DNA of 64,000 nt from Haloarcula sp. H-GB4 (GCF_030848575.1 NZ_JAVDDX010000002.1:310001-374000), one strand, 5' to 3'. Shown: positions 18,090-27,531, counted from the stretch's first letter. Notes: a model not told the origin generated them from the sequence alone. A program made the numbers and translations.

Positions 18090-18587
18090 ATGCGCTACAA
18101 GGTCGCGCCGCCGGCCCGTTCGCGCTCGTTTCTGGAAACCGCAAGAGAGGCGCTTCCGCTTGTCCCTGACAGCGAGGCGGACTGTTGTCGGGCGATACAG
18201 ATGGCTACCGACGTGTCTGACCGCGAAACGGCCCAGAAGTACCTCGTGTTCCTGCAGGCGCTGGGACTGGTTGCCGAGAGCGAACGGGGCTACTACAGGA
18301 CGAGGGAGGACTTCGACCGGACGGACCTCGCGACAACGTTCAAGAAATCTGTCTTCGGCGTCGACGTGCTCCTCGCCGCTCTCAGTTCGGAGCCGAGAGA
18401 TAGTGATGCTGCCTTCGGTGCACTTCGGGCTGAGATTCCTCGCTGGGAACGTGAACGCCACACCGACTGGGAAGCCGTCTGGCGGGAGCGCACGGTGAAT
18501 CTACTGGAATGGGCCGTGCTGTTCGGGCTCGCCGAAAAAACGGACGACGGCTATAGGTTACCGACCGGAGACGGCGCGGATCGGTGA
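18090..18587 (+). CDS. Hypothetical winged-helix-like protein
   Basis: A 165-residue protein. Residues about 30-75 (CRAIQMATDVSDRETAQKYL, VFLQALGLVAESERGYYRTR) read like a winged helix-turn-helix with a wing; a second helical part ends LEWAVLFGLAEKTDDGYRLP. It begins 6 bp after mch, so it may sense or regulate C1 metabolism (inference). I do not recognise a named family. Confidence 0.7.
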   Translation: MRYKVAPPARSRSFLETAREALPLVPDSEADCCRAIQMATDVSDRETAQKYLVFLQALGLVAESERGYYRTREDFDRTDLATTFKKSVFGVDVLLAALSSEPRDSDAAFGALRAEIPRWERERHTDWEAVWRERTVNLLEWAVLFGLAEKTDDGYRLPTGDGADR

Positions 18588-18613
18588 GAAGAGGGACTGG
18601 AGACGGCGGGTCG

Positions 18614-20245
18614 CTACTCCGCAGGGTCGGTGTCGGTGACCGTCCCAACGCCCTTCGAACTCCCCTCGCGGAAGACGAACTTCTGGCCCTCTTCGACGAG
18701 ATAAGAGCGGAACTTGAACCGGACTCGGGTCTTGCCGGCGTCGCCCGGGAGCAACTGCCCGCCCTCCGGGTAGAAGGCCGCGGCCTCGCTGACCGTTTCG
18801 AGGTGAACCACGGGCTCGTACCCGTCGCCGATGCGGGTCGGGTGGTTCAACACCATCACCTCGGCCTCGAACTCCTGCACCGGCGACGGGTCCGCGTCGC
18901 TCGGCAGCAGGACCATCCCACGCTCGATATCCGCCTCGCGGACGCCCTTCAGCGCGATGCCGACGATGCGACCGGCCTTGGCCTCGTCGACCCGGTGGTA
19001 GTGCATCTCGATGGACCGGACTTCGACCTCCCGGAAGCTCCCGTCCTGCATCGGCCCGAGCAGCAGTTCGTCGCCAGCCTCGACTTCGCCGGATTTGATC
19101 GTGCCGGAGGCGACCGCGCCGACCCCCTGAACGTTGTACGTTCGGTCGACATACATTCGGAAGTCACCTACCTCACCGGCGGTCTTTGGCAGCGCCTCGA
19201 ACATCTCATCAAGAGCGTCCAGCCCTGCCTTGGTGACGGCGCTGGTGGTGACGACGGGAACAACGGTTTCAGAAATTTCGTCGATAGCCGTGTCGACGCC
19301 GTGGCGCTCCACCCGGAGCGGCGTCTTGTCGACCTCTCGCAATGCCTGCTCGACTGAGCGTTCGACTTCGGCGACCCGTTCTCCGTCGACAAGGTCAGTT
19401 TTGGTGATGGCAACAATTGTGGGGAGGTCCGTCGCCAGCAGGATGCCGAGATGTTCGCGCGTCGTCTCGGTCACTCCGTCGTCGGCTGCGACGGTCAGAA
19501 GGCCGTAGTCGAGCTTCTGGCCGACGAGGCCGCGGATCGTCGTCCGGAGCCACGGCTCGTGACCCACGGTGTCGACGAAGGAGACGAGTCGGTCGGATTC
19601 TTCGACGACCCGCGCCCGGTCGTCCTTTCGGTGCGGGTTGTCCATGCGAATCGGCTCCCCGGCCTCGTCAAAGCCGTAGACGCCGTATGAAAGGTCCGCC
19701 GAGAGGCCTCGCTCGACCTCGTGTGGCTGCACATCCAGAAAGCCACGTGTCCCGCCTTCGCCGTCGTCGGCGTCGCCGGTGACCAGCGACCCCACGAGGG
19801 TTGACTTGCCGTGGTCGACGTGCCCGGCGGTTCCCACGACAATGTGATCGTCGTCCGCGAGGACCGACCCTTCGGAGACCGTCGCGACGCCTACGATACC
19901 GTCTGTGTCGGTCGACCCGTCGTCCGAGACGCCGTCGACGCCCCACGTTTTGACATCCTCGATGTGTGCGCCGGCTTCCTCTGCCAGCAGACTGAGTACG
20001 TCCATCGACTCGGAGAACTCCGCCGGCGAGATACCGGCGAGACCGCCATCGTCGGTGACGCCAACGACGTACGTCGCCTCCCCATCCCCGGAGAGAACGC
20101 GGTGGCGGAGTTGCGCTGTGAGGGATTCGAGTCGCCCCTCGGACAGGTGAAGATTCTCGGTGAGCCGTTCTTTGAACTCGACGCTGCCGCCCTCCCGTTC
20201 ACCGCGGTCAAGCGCGCGCCGGAGGACAGCCCGGTCGGGGCTCAT
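18614..20245 (-). CDS. GTPBP1-like translational GTPase
   Basis: A 543-residue protein of the EF-Tu/EF-1A superfamily, GTPBP1 branch. An N-terminal domain of about 130 residues precedes the G domain: G1 GHVDHGKST at 141-149, G3 DTVGHEP, G4 TKTD in IVAITKTDLVDG. Two beta-barrel domains follow, the second ending VGTVTDTDPAE. The nucleotide-binding elements are intact. The protein likely binds aminoacyl-tRNA or ribosomes; its specific role in archaea is unknown. It is convergent with the mch operon (26 bp between stops). Confidence 0.88.
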   Translation of the reverse strand: MSPDRAVLRRALDRGEREGGSVEFKERLTENLHLSEGRLESLTAQLRHRVLSGDGEATYVVGVTDDGGLAGISPAEFSESMDVLSLLAEEAGAHIEDVKTWGVDGVSDDGSTDTDGIVGVATVSEGSVLADDDHIVVGTAGHVDHGKSTLVGSLVTGDADDGEGGTRGFLDVQPHEVERGLSADLSYGVYGFDEAGEPIRMDNPHRKDDRARVVEESDRLVSFVDTVGHEPWLRTTIRGLVGQKLDYGLLTVAADDGVTETTREHLGILLATDLPTIVAITKTDLVDGERVAEVERSVEQALREVDKTPLRVERHGVDTAIDEISETVVPVVTTSAVTKAGLDALDEMFEALPKTAGEVGDFRMYVDRTYNVQGVGAVASGTIKSGEVEAGDELLLGPMQDGSFREVEVRSIEMHYHRVDEAKAGRIVGIALKGVREADIERGMVLLPSDADPSPVQEFEAEVMVLNHPTRIGDGYEPVVHLETVSEAAAFYPEGGQLLPGDAGKTRVRFKFRSYLVEEGQKFVFREGSSKGVGTVTDTDPAE

Positions 20246-20523
20246 ATCCTCCCGTTACTGTGGGGTAGACATAAGCCTTCCCCGGATTTACGGTTCCAGA
20301 GCGCTCCTGAATCCGGTGACTGAGTGTGTCTCTCACAGTAGCGGCTGGACGGATATTTATACCTAAAGGCGAAGCCAGACCGCTCGTGGACTGAGCCGCT
20401 AAACGGGGTTTGCGGTCGTGTGACGCCGCCCCGTGGATAGTAGGAGCTGTCGATGGCGTCACCTGTTCGCCAGTCCAGGTAGCGACGGTTCCAACAGCAA
20501 CTGGAAACACCGAATGTGACGGG
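20246..20523. other. Intergenic region upstream of GTPBP1-like gene
   Basis: No gene seen. On the minus strand GGTATAAATAT (about 20351-20361) is a good TATA for the GTPase gene, predicting a leader near 80 nt; GCTTATGTC nearer the start is an alternative giving an almost leaderless transcript. The rest, up to the end of the phosphatase gene, holds nothing recognised. Confidence 0.4.
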
Positions 20524-21207
20524 TCAGTTCCGATACGGTGCGACCGCTTCGAGAAAGCCGTCGCCGTAGCTCGCATCGGTCACCCGGTCGGCTCGTTCGA
20601 GCGCTGTTTCATCGGCGTTGGCGACGGCTACGGCCTCACCGGCCAGGTCGAACATCTGGGCATCGTTCACCGAGTCACCGACTGCCAGAAACTCTGCCGG
20701 GTCCAGATCCAGCTCCGCACACACCGCTTCAAGCCCCGTCCCCTTGTCGACGACAGGGTCTGTCACGTGGTAAGCGAAGCCGGTATCGAGGACGACGAGT
20801 CCGCGCGCCGCGGCCAGTTCCTCCAGCGGTTCGAGCGGCTTGTCGAGTGAGACAACGAGTTCCGTCTCGCGCCATCGGTTTGCAAGGTCTATCTGTCCGA
20901 AGCCAAGGTCGTGGCCCAGATCGCGATAGGCATCACCGACCGCCAGCGCCGCCTCGTGGTCGCCTTCCAATCTAAGTTCGTCGGTTGCTTCGACGAACAC
21001 GACGCCGCCGTTCTCGGCAACGACTGTCCGGTCGCGGCCGAGAAACTCACAGAGCGCAATCGGGAACGGCATCGCTTTGCCAGTCGCGATGACGACGCGT
21101 GCGGGCCACTCCCGGAGGACCGGCACAACATGGGGGTCAAGCGCGCGGCTCTCGTCGGTCAGTGTCCCGTCGATATCCACGATAAGGGGCGGTGTGTCGC
21201 TGTCCAT
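20524..21207 (-). CDS. pgp: Phosphoglycolate phosphatase (HAD superfamily)
   Basis: A 227-residue HAD-IIB phosphatase of the archaeal TA0175-like type. Motif I DIDGTLT has nucleophile D11 and acid D13; motif II is VIATGK; motif IV VGDSVNDAQMF binds Mg2+. It removes phosphate from 2-phosphoglycolate, a metabolite produced by DNA repair and side reactions. A TATA-like ACATATCC lies about 25 bp upstream. The gene follows the J-domain gene by 37 bp on the same strand. Confidence 0.85.
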   Translation of the reverse strand: MDSDTPPLIVDIDGTLTDESRALDPHVVPVLREWPARVVIATGKAMPFPIALCEFLGRDRTVVAENGGVVFVEATDELRLEGDHEAALAVGDAYRDLGHDLGFGQIDLANRWRETELVVSLDKPLEPLEELAAARGLVVLDTGFAYHVTDPVVDKGTGLEAVCAELDLDPAEFLAVGDSVNDAQMFDLAGEAVAVANADETALERADRVTDASYGDGFLEAVAPYRN

Positions 21208-21244
21208 ACGTTCGGGTTTGGAGCGTCGGATATGTGGGTTGCGG

Positions 21245-21814
21245 TCAGTCGTCGGTTAGCGTCTCGTAGGCCGATTGCACCCGCTTGAATTCTCTTTCGC
21301 TCCCGCCATCAGTGTCGGGATGGACCTCCTTGACTTTCTCTCGATAGGCTCGTTTGATAGTACCTTGGTCTGCATCCGGGTCAAGGTCTAACCGCTTGTA
21401 GGCCTCTGTCGGACTCGGTCCCGACGACTGGACGCGCTGTCGGCGTTGCCGACCGCCCGCTGTCTGGCGTCGCTGCTGCTGTCGTCCCTGCCGACGGCGT
21501 TGACCGCCCTGGGTCGCTCGTGAGCGGCGCGCTCGGCGGCCGTCCCGCGGTGGTTCCCATTCCTCCCGTGGGCCAGCCCCGAACCCGCCGCGGCGGGCGT
21601 TCCCCGTGTTCTGTGCCGCCTGTCGCTCGACCCGCTCGTAGAGGCTTGCGGCCATCTTCCCGCTGAGGTGGTAGTACATGAAATACGTCGACACCCCGAA
21701 CATGAGCGCCAGAAAGAGCACCGCAGGATTGATCACAAGGCCCACCGCCGTCAGGACGACTGTCAGGCCTCCGAACACCACCGCGATTCCCTTTGTGAGC
21801 CCATCGTACTGCAC
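21245..21814 (-). CDS. Membrane-anchored J-domain protein
   Basis: A 189-residue protein when started at the GTG at 21814 (VQYDGLTKGIAVVFGGL); a longer in-frame ATG at 21949 would add 45 Cys-rich, unlikely residues. Two adjacent hydrophobic segments (about residues 6-50) anchor it. A long R/Q/G-rich linker follows, then a C-terminal J domain (about 130-189) with the catalytic HPD in VKEVHPDTDGG. It probably recruits DnaK to the membrane (inference). The start codon is the weakest part of this call. Confidence 0.75.
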   Translation of the reverse strand: MQYDGLTKGIAVVFGGLTVVLTAVGLVINPAVLFLALMFGVSTYFMYYHLSGKMAASLYERVERQAAQNTGNARRGGFGAGPREEWEPPRDGRRARRSRATQGGQRRRQGRQQQRRQTAGGRQRRQRVQSSGPSPTEAYKRLDLDPDADQGTIKRAYREKVKEVHPDTDGGSEREFKRVQSAYETLTDD

Positions 21815-22056
21815 GCACGTTGCTTCGGCCCACAGGCCTGTAAGCGTCCCGCCTCTCGCACTCCAGCCGGTCTGCCCCTGAAGTCGATAGCGGACAGCGT
21901 CTCGGATGGGACAGGGACAAAACAGAGTACACGAACACGAGAACGACATCGCACGGACTGATAGACAAGTTCTGTCAAAACCGCACTACTGCGGAGTGTC
22001 TGACACAGCCTCAGTACCTCCCTACGCACTGTTAGTGAGCGCATATCCCCACCCGC

Positions 22057-22082
22057 AAACCCCCACCAGTTTCTACTGGATA
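22057..22082 (-). promoter_or_regulatory. Origin-recognition-box-like dyad
   Basis: On the minus strand the site reads CCAGTAGAAACTGG followed by TGGGGGTTT. A CCAG-x-x-GAAAC core followed by a G run is the general form of archaeal Orc1/Cdc6 origin recognition boxes. Only one copy is seen and no orc gene is in the window, so function is unproven. Confidence 0.35.
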
Positions 22083-22274
22083 TCTCACTCACGTCTGGTG
22101 GTTCACGGGGTCGGGTTTTCACTTTCACCTCGGTCTAGACAGTATTAAGGAGAGTCGACGGCATCTATTCCGTTGTACGCGGCTATCGTTTCACGCGTCA
22201 CCAGCACAGTTCGTCGAACACCGTAGCCGCGACTTCGGAGATTGCTACGGCCGCCGCCGAATCGCAGACAAGAA

Positions 22275-22388
22275 GGATTAAACGCTATCGATGACTACGT
22301 ATTCGCCGCCAGAAATGACAGGATCACGGGTAGCTACGACGAGGGGTATCGACCGACAGACGGCCGCTGTCGGGAGGAGGAGCGGGCG
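22275..22388 (+). promoter_or_regulatory. Promoter and Shine-Dalgarno of nrdJ
   Basis: TATA-like GGATTAAACG at 22275-22284 predicts transcription from near 22307 and an 80-nt leader. GGGAGGAGG at 22372-22380 lies about 8 bp before the ATG at 22389, a strong Shine-Dalgarno that decides this start over an earlier in-frame ATG at 22242. Confidence 0.6.
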
Positions 22389-25300
22389 ATGAGTAACAGC
22401 GACCTTTCCGCTGACGAGATCACGCTCCCGATCAAACGTACCGACGGTGACACTATTGAAGAGCGACTCACAGGCAACGCCTACCACAACATTCTCCCGG
22501 CTCGCTACCTCCGGAAGGATGCCGACGGTGACCTCATCGAGGAACCCGAAGACCTCTTCGACCGTGTCGCGAAGAATATTGCGCTCGCCGAGGCTGTGTT
22601 CGAGGCCGACAAGCAAGATGTTGACGTACGCGTCTCGCCCGAGCAATTGAAGCCCGACCACCCGCGGCGCGACGAACTCGCCGACGAAGTGTTCGGTAAA
22701 GGAACGTCTGTCGACGACGACGTCGAAACTGAACTCTCTGTTTACAACGTCAACAAGTTCGCCTACGAGACGGTCGTGCCGGAACTGCCCGAGGGCGTCC
22801 GCGACCACGTCGAATCGACCGCCAACGCCTTCCAGGCACAGATGGAGCAGCTCTCCTTTATGCCGAACTCGCCAACGCTGATGAACGCCGGCGACGAACT
22901 CCAGCAGCTTTCCGCCTGTTTCGTTGACTCGCCCGGCGACGACATCGACGACATCCACCAGACCGCAAAGGAGGCCGCACAGGTCTTCCAGTCCGGCGGT
23001 GGCATGGGCTATGCGTTCTGGAAGCTCCGCCCGTACGGCGACCCCGTCGGCTCGACTGGCGGCATCGCCTCCGGGCCCATCACGTTCATGCGGACCTACG
23101 ACCAGATGTGCGAGACGATCGCGCAGGGTGGCGCCCGCCGTGGCGCACAGATGGGCGTCATGCGCGTCTCTCACCCGGACGTCATCCAGTTCATCCACGC
23201 CAAGAACAAGGACGTCTCGCTCGCCGAGACGCTGCGCCTGAATGACCCGGACGACTTCACGCACAACTCCTTCGCCGAAGCGCTGGAGGAAGCACGAGAA
23301 CTCATCGACGACGGCGGAAAGGTGCCAAAGCACCTCCGGAATGCTGTCGAGGGTCACCTTTCGAACTTCAACATCTCCGTCGGCGTCACCGACGACTTCA
23401 TGGAGGCGCTGAAAGCCGGTGAGGAATTCACCTTCACGAACCCACGGACAGGCGAAGCGCATATCGCCACCGAGGAGACGAAGGAACTGTACGATATGTT
23501 CGGCCTCGGCGAACACGTCGAGGTTGGCGAAGAACTCTCGATTCCGGCCGAGGAACTCTGGGACGACATCGTCGAGGGCGCGCACGAGAACGGCGAACCC
23601 GGCGTTATCTACCTCGAACGGGTGAACAAGCAGCACTCCTTCGACGTTGAGGAGCATCCCGACCACGAGATTCTCGCAACGAACCCGTGTGGCGAACAGC
23701 CCCTCGAGGAGTACGAGGCCTGTAACCTCGGACACATCAACCTCTCGACGCTGGCCGCCACGGACGCGCCGGACTGGCGCGTCTGGTCGGAGGCCCACGC
23801 CGACGAGTACGACTCGACGGAAGCCGCTATCGACGCGTTCCTCGAGGACGCCATCGACTGGGAGGAGTTCGACCGACGCATCGAACTCGGCACCCGCTTC
23901 CTCGAAAACGTCGTTACGATGTCCGACTTCCCGGTCGAGAAGATCGAGCAGAAGGTCCGGGAGATGCGAAAAATCGGCCTCGGTATCATGGGCCTTGCCC
24001 AGCTGTACATCCAGCTCGGCGTCGCCTACGGGACCGAGGAGGCCAACGAAATCGCCCGCCAGACGATGCGCCACATCAACCACGGGTCGAAGGCCGCGAG
24101 CCACGAACTCGCCGAGGAACGGGGCGTCTTCACTGAATGGGAGAACTCCAAGTACGCGAACCCGACAGACTACTCCGACTGGTTCGAGAAGCAGACCGGC
24201 GAGGACGCGGCGGACTGGGAAGACGGGTACCCCATCCGCAACCACAACACCACGACCATCGCCCCGACCGGAACGACCTCGATGATCGGCAACACCACCG
24301 GCGGGTGTGAACCGATCTACAACGTCGCCTACTACAAGAACGTCTCCGACGACGTACAGGGCGACGAGATGCTTGTGGAGTTCGACGACTACTTCCTCCG
24401 TGCGCTGGAGGACAACGACATCGACGTCGAAGCCGTCAAACAGGAGGCCCAGGAGCAGATGGCCAACAACGAGTTCGACGGCGTCGACGGGCTGACGACC
24501 GTGCCCGATGCCATCGGCGAGCTGTTCGTCACGACGGGCGACCTCTCGGCGAAGCAGCACGCAGGTATTCAGGTGGCCTGTCAGGAGGGCGTCGACTCCG
24601 CCATCTCGAAGACGGTCAACGCCCCGAACGACTCCACGACCGAGGACGCCGCCGAAGTGTTCGAGTACATCTACGACCACGGCGGCAAGGGCGTTACCTA
24701 CTACCGCGATGGCACCCGCAGCAAGCAGGTGCTGACCACGCGCGCCCAGAACACGGAGTTCTCGGACATGGACGCTGACGAGATCGTCGCACAGATCGAG
24801 GAGGTCTTCGGCGGCATCGAAGGCTTCCTCGAGGACGAGGCCGTCCAGGCCGCCATCGACGACTCCATCCAGCAAGTGCTGGGTGTCGCCGACGGAGACG
24901 CCGAGTACGCCGAGAAGCAGACCCGACCCGACGTGCTCCACGGCGTGACACAGCGCATCGACACCGGCTACGGGAAGCTCTACGTCAACATCAACGAGGA
25001 CCCCGAGGCCGACCGGCCGTTCGAGCTGTTCGCCAACATCGGCAACTCCGGCGGCTTCACCGCCTCTTTCACCGAGGCGCTGGCCAAGACCATCTCGACG
25101 GCACTTCGCTCGGGCGTCGACCCAGAGGAAATCGCCGACGAACTGCAAGGTATCCGGTCGCCGAAGGTCGCCTGGGACAAGGGCGAGCAGATCCAGTCCA
25201 TCCCGGACGCCATCGGCACGGCTCTCCGTCGCTACCTCGACGGCGATGTCGACAAGGCCTACCCCGACCAGACCACGCTAGAGGAAACCGCCGAAAAAGC

Positions 25301-25487
25301 TGAAGGCGAGACCGCCACGCAGACGCAGACCGACGGCGGCGCAGCCGCCGCATCCGACACGAGTGGCGACCAACAGGACATCATCGACGCCGGCGAGAGC
25401 CCAGAGTGTCCTGACTGTGGCTCGCTGTCGCTGTACTACTCAGAGGGTTGCAAGACCTGCGAGTCCTGTGGCTGGTCCGAGTGCTGA
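22389..25487 (+). CDS. nrdJ: Adenosylcobalamin-dependent ribonucleotide reductase (class II)
   Basis: A 1032-residue enzyme reducing ribonucleotides to deoxyribonucleotides using a B12-derived radical. MPNSPTLMNAG, the allosteric/substrate region, and the active-site NPCGE (N432, C434, E436) are present; INHGSKAASHEL and GTTSMIGNTTGGCEP follow. The C-terminus has a CPDCG...CKTCESCGWSEC tail carrying the exchangeable cysteine pairs. An acidic, T/A-rich linker near 970-1000 precedes the tail. Start set by the Shine-Dalgarno at 22372-22380. Confidence 0.93.
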   Translation: MSNSDLSADEITLPIKRTDGDTIEERLTGNAYHNILPARYLRKDADGDLIEEPEDLFDRVAKNIALAEAVFEADKQDVDVRVSPEQLKPDHPRRDELADEVFGKGTSVDDDVETELSVYNVNKFAYETVVPELPEGVRDHVESTANAFQAQMEQLSFMPNSPTLMNAGDELQQLSACFVDSPGDDIDDIHQTAKEAAQVFQSGGGMGYAFWKLRPYGDPVGSTGGIASGPITFMRTYDQMCETIAQGGARRGAQMGVMRVSHPDVIQFIHAKNKDVSLAETLRLNDPDDFTHNSFAEALEEARELIDDGGKVPKHLRNAVEGHLSNFNISVGVTDDFMEALKAGEEFTFTNPRTGEAHIATEETKELYDMFGLGEHVEVGEELSIPAEELWDDIVEGAHENGEPGVIYLERVNKQHSFDVEEHPDHEILATNPCGEQPLEEYEACNLGHINLSTLAATDAPDWRVWSEAHADEYDSTEAAIDAFLEDAIDWEEFDRRIELGTRFLENVVTMSDFPVEKIEQKVREMRKIGLGIMGLAQLYIQLGVAYGTEEANEIARQTMRHINHGSKAASHELAEERGVFTEWENSKYANPTDYSDWFEKQTGEDAADWEDGYPIRNHNTTTIAPTGTTSMIGNTTGGCEPIYNVAYYKNVSDDVQGDEMLVEFDDYFLRALEDNDIDVEAVKQEAQEQMANNEFDGVDGLTTVPDAIGELFVTTGDLSAKQHAGIQVACQEGVDSAISKTVNAPNDSTTEDAAEVFEYIYDHGGKGVTYYRDGTRSKQVLTTRAQNTEFSDMDADEIVAQIEEVFGGIEGFLEDEAVQAAIDDSIQQVLGVADGDAEYAEKQTRPDVLHGVTQRIDTGYGKLYVNINEDPEADRPFELFANIGNSGGFTASFTEALAKTISTALRSGVDPEEIADELQGIRSPKVAWDKGEQIQSIPDAIGTALRRYLDGDVDKAYPDQTTLEETAEKAEGETATQTQTDGGAAAASDTSGDQQDIIDAGESPECPDCGSLSLYYSEGCKTCESCGWSEC

Positions 25488-25571
25488 CGTAGTCGTCTGA
25501 CCACGCGGATTCGGATTTCACCGCGCCTGAAGGTCGTTCTTTTCGCTGTGCGCTAACTCGCTGAGGGCTGG

Positions 25572-25862
25572 CTACCGGAATTCCGTCACGTCGTACACGC
25601 CGGTAATCGTCGTTTCCTCGACAGTCGCGGTGACTTCTGTTCCTTCCTCGGCCGCCGAATCTGCGACGAGCGTGACCGGCTCGATGGGCTGGCGGCGGAG
25701 AAATGCCACGATCCGTTCGAGCCACGACGGCTTCCCGCCCTTGCGGCAGACGATGACGTAGCGTGACTCAGCGAGCGACGCCATCTTGGGCTCGAAGTCG
25801 TAGTCCTCGTGGTCGGCCGGCGGGACGACGTGGATTACCTCGCCCGCAATCGTCTCGTCCAT
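25572..25862 (-). CDS. Conserved hypothetical haloarchaeal protein, 96 aa
   Basis: A 96-residue protein starting MDETIAGEVIHVVPPADHED. It has a beta-rich look with a basic middle (CRKGGKPSWLERIVAFLRRQ) and a C-terminal strand pair (EVTATVEETTITGVYDVTEF). It starts 43 bp after the stop of the sulfite-oxidase-like gene on the same strand and may be co-transcribed with it. Longer in-frame starts overlap that gene. Family not recognised. Confidence 0.65.
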   Translation of the reverse strand: MDETIAGEVIHVVPPADHEDYDFEPKMASLAESRYVIVCRKGGKPSWLERIVAFLRRQPIEPVTLVADSAAEEGTEVTATVEETTITGVYDVTEFR

Positions 25863-25905
25863 ACGCACGATAGCGACTACAGCGGTATGTGCCGCTCGCT
25901 TTGCA

Positions 25906-27426
25906 CTATGAGTACTGCTTGGACACCCAGCCAGAGGCCCCGCTGGGATACGAGTCGGTCTCGTCTTCGGGCTGTGTCTCGCCGCGCTGGTCGACCATCC
26001 GGACGACAACGGTGTGACCGTCCGAGGGCGGGTCGTAGGTGTACTCCCACTGTCGCCACGCGTCCTCGGCGGGGCCGTCGCCACCGGCCGCCGGCAGCTG
26101 GTCCGAGAGCGTTGCGTCCGCCCACGTCTCGCCGCCGTCAGTGGAGACTTCGACACGCTGGACGCCGCGCAGGCCAGCGTAGGCGTGGCCGCCGATGCGT
26201 CGGCGGCCGTCCGAAAGCATCGATTCGTGGTGAAGTTTGGCGACCGGATTCACCGGCCCGGTCCCCTGCCAGCCGCGTTTCTCCCAGTAGCCGTCGGCCT
26301 CCTCGTCGAGGACTTCGATCTCTGAGAGCCACTTGACATTGACTTCGCCCCAGTGGCCGGGGACCAGTGCTCGGACGGGGTAGCCGTGGCCGCGCGGGAG
26401 GATCTTCCCGTTCATGCCGTAGGCGAGCATGCCGCCCCGCAACGCGTCGATGGGGAACTCCTCGTAGTAGTCGTCGTCAGCCCGGAGCATCACGCACTCA
26501 CAGCCGCTTTGGATGCCGGCTTCTTCAAGTAGTCTGTCGACGGGAACGCCGGTCCACAGCGCGGTGTCCGTTTTGTAGCCGTTGAGGCTCTCGCCGACAC
26601 ACCGGAGCGTGACGAACCGGTTTTCGGCGTCCATCTCCAGAATGTCTGCGTAGGTGAGCGTGACCTCTTCGTCGACAGCACCGGTGATGGATAGCGACCA
26701 GTCCGCGGCCGAGAGTTCCGGGTCGATGGAGTTGATATCAACTTCGTAGAAGCTCTCACTGACCAGCGGATCGATGTCGTCAAAGTCCAGAGCGGATTCC
26801 GCTGCGACGGCGAGCTTTTCATCAACATCTTCGAGATCGGCCCCCGGTGCATTGAGTGCGGGTGCGTCGTCACCCGTCGCAACGACTGATCGCCGGTTGC
26901 CAGCTGTGTAGCCGACCGTTGCCGCACCGACGGCCACACCGACCGTCGAGAGCGCCCGCCGTCGTTTGGAGGAGATAGGTGACATCCGGTCACCCAGTCC
27001 GTCCAGCGCCTGTGCGAGTCCCACGACGGCGGCGGCGGGCACCGCCGGGCCAGCGGCGAGGACGACTTCGCCGGTGAGAACGACGCCGACGGCCCAGGTT
27101 ACGACGGCTGTTCCGACAACCGGGAGGGCACGATTGTTCGCCAGTTGGCCGGTGAGGATGGCTGCTCTGGCCGCCAGTGCGATGAACAGCCCAGCGAGTC
27201 CGATGGCGAACAGGAGATTGAGCTGTTGGCCGAGACTGCCGAGTGTCGAGATCGCGGTCGAGACGATGATGCCGGGCATCGACCGCGCGAGCGTCCGCTC
27301 GATTGGCGAGGCGATAAATGCCGGCGCGTAGCCGGTCACCGCGTAGGACCCGGCCAGGCCCGCGATAGCTGCGGCAACGCTGGCCAGCAGCCGACCGCCG
27401 GGCGAGTCGAGGAGGTCGTCAGTCAT
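25906..27426 (-). CDS. Membrane-anchored sulfite-oxidase-type molybdopterin oxidoreductase
   Basis: A 506-residue protein. Residues 1-145 contain about four hydrophobic segments. A twin-arginine-like SKRRRALSTVGVAVGAATVG follows at 153-172. Residues about 225-500 are a sulfite-oxidase-family molybdopterin domain: C276 in VTLRCVGES is the expected Mo ligand, YGMNGKILPRGHGYPVRALV shapes the cofactor pocket, and a C-terminal dimerisation Ig-like domain follows (GVQRVEVSTDGGETW). The catalytic domain is probably outside the membrane. Substrate unknown. Confidence 0.85.
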   Translation of the reverse strand: MTDDLLDSPGGRLLASVAAAIAGLAGSYAVTGYAPAFIASPIERTLARSMPGIIVSTAISTLGSLGQQLNLLFAIGLAGLFIALAARAAILTGQLANNRALPVVGTAVVTWAVGVVLTGEVVLAAGPAVPAAAVVGLAQALDGLGDRMSPISSKRRRALSTVGVAVGAATVGYTAGNRRSVVATGDDAPALNAPGADLEDVDEKLAVAAESALDFDDIDPLVSESFYEVDINSIDPELSAADWSLSITGAVDEEVTLTYADILEMDAENRFVTLRCVGESLNGYKTDTALWTGVPVDRLLEEAGIQSGCECVMLRADDDYYEEFPIDALRGGMLAYGMNGKILPRGHGYPVRALVPGHWGEVNVKWLSEIEVLDEEADGYWEKRGWQGTGPVNPVAKLHHESMLSDGRRRIGGHAYAGLRGVQRVEVSTDGGETWADATLSDQLPAAGGDGPAEDAWRQWEYTYDPPSDGHTVVVRMVDQRGETQPEDETDSYPSGASGWVSKQYS

Positions 27427-27531
27427 GGCTATATCGACGGCCTACCCCGCAAAAGGGATTGTTCCAATTTCGGCCAGAATCCGTTCCGAAACTCCGGAAG
27501 ACACAAGCGAGCGGGGCTGCTCTACGGAATC

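Larger units (their letters stand above)
21815..22388. other. Long intergenic region upstream of ribonucleotide reductase
   Basis: 574 bp with no convincing gene on either strand. It contains an ORB-like dyad (22057-22082), a TATA-like GGATTAAACG (22275-22284) and a Shine-Dalgarno sequence immediately before nrdJ. No recognisable cobalamin riboswitch was found by eye. Confidence 0.55.

Noticed and set aside
21906..22148. 80-codon frame in the nrdJ upstream region
   Set aside because: No homology recognised, poor composition, and it runs over the ORB-like dyad.
21815..22388. Cobalamin riboswitch before the B12-dependent reductase
   Set aside because: No B12-box-like sequence was seen, and such riboswitches are not expected in haloarchaea.
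22278..25148. 956-codon antisense frame opposite the ribonucleotide reductase
   Set aside because: Very long, but the plus strand encodes a complete nrdJ with active-site residues; the antisense frame is a GC3 artefact.
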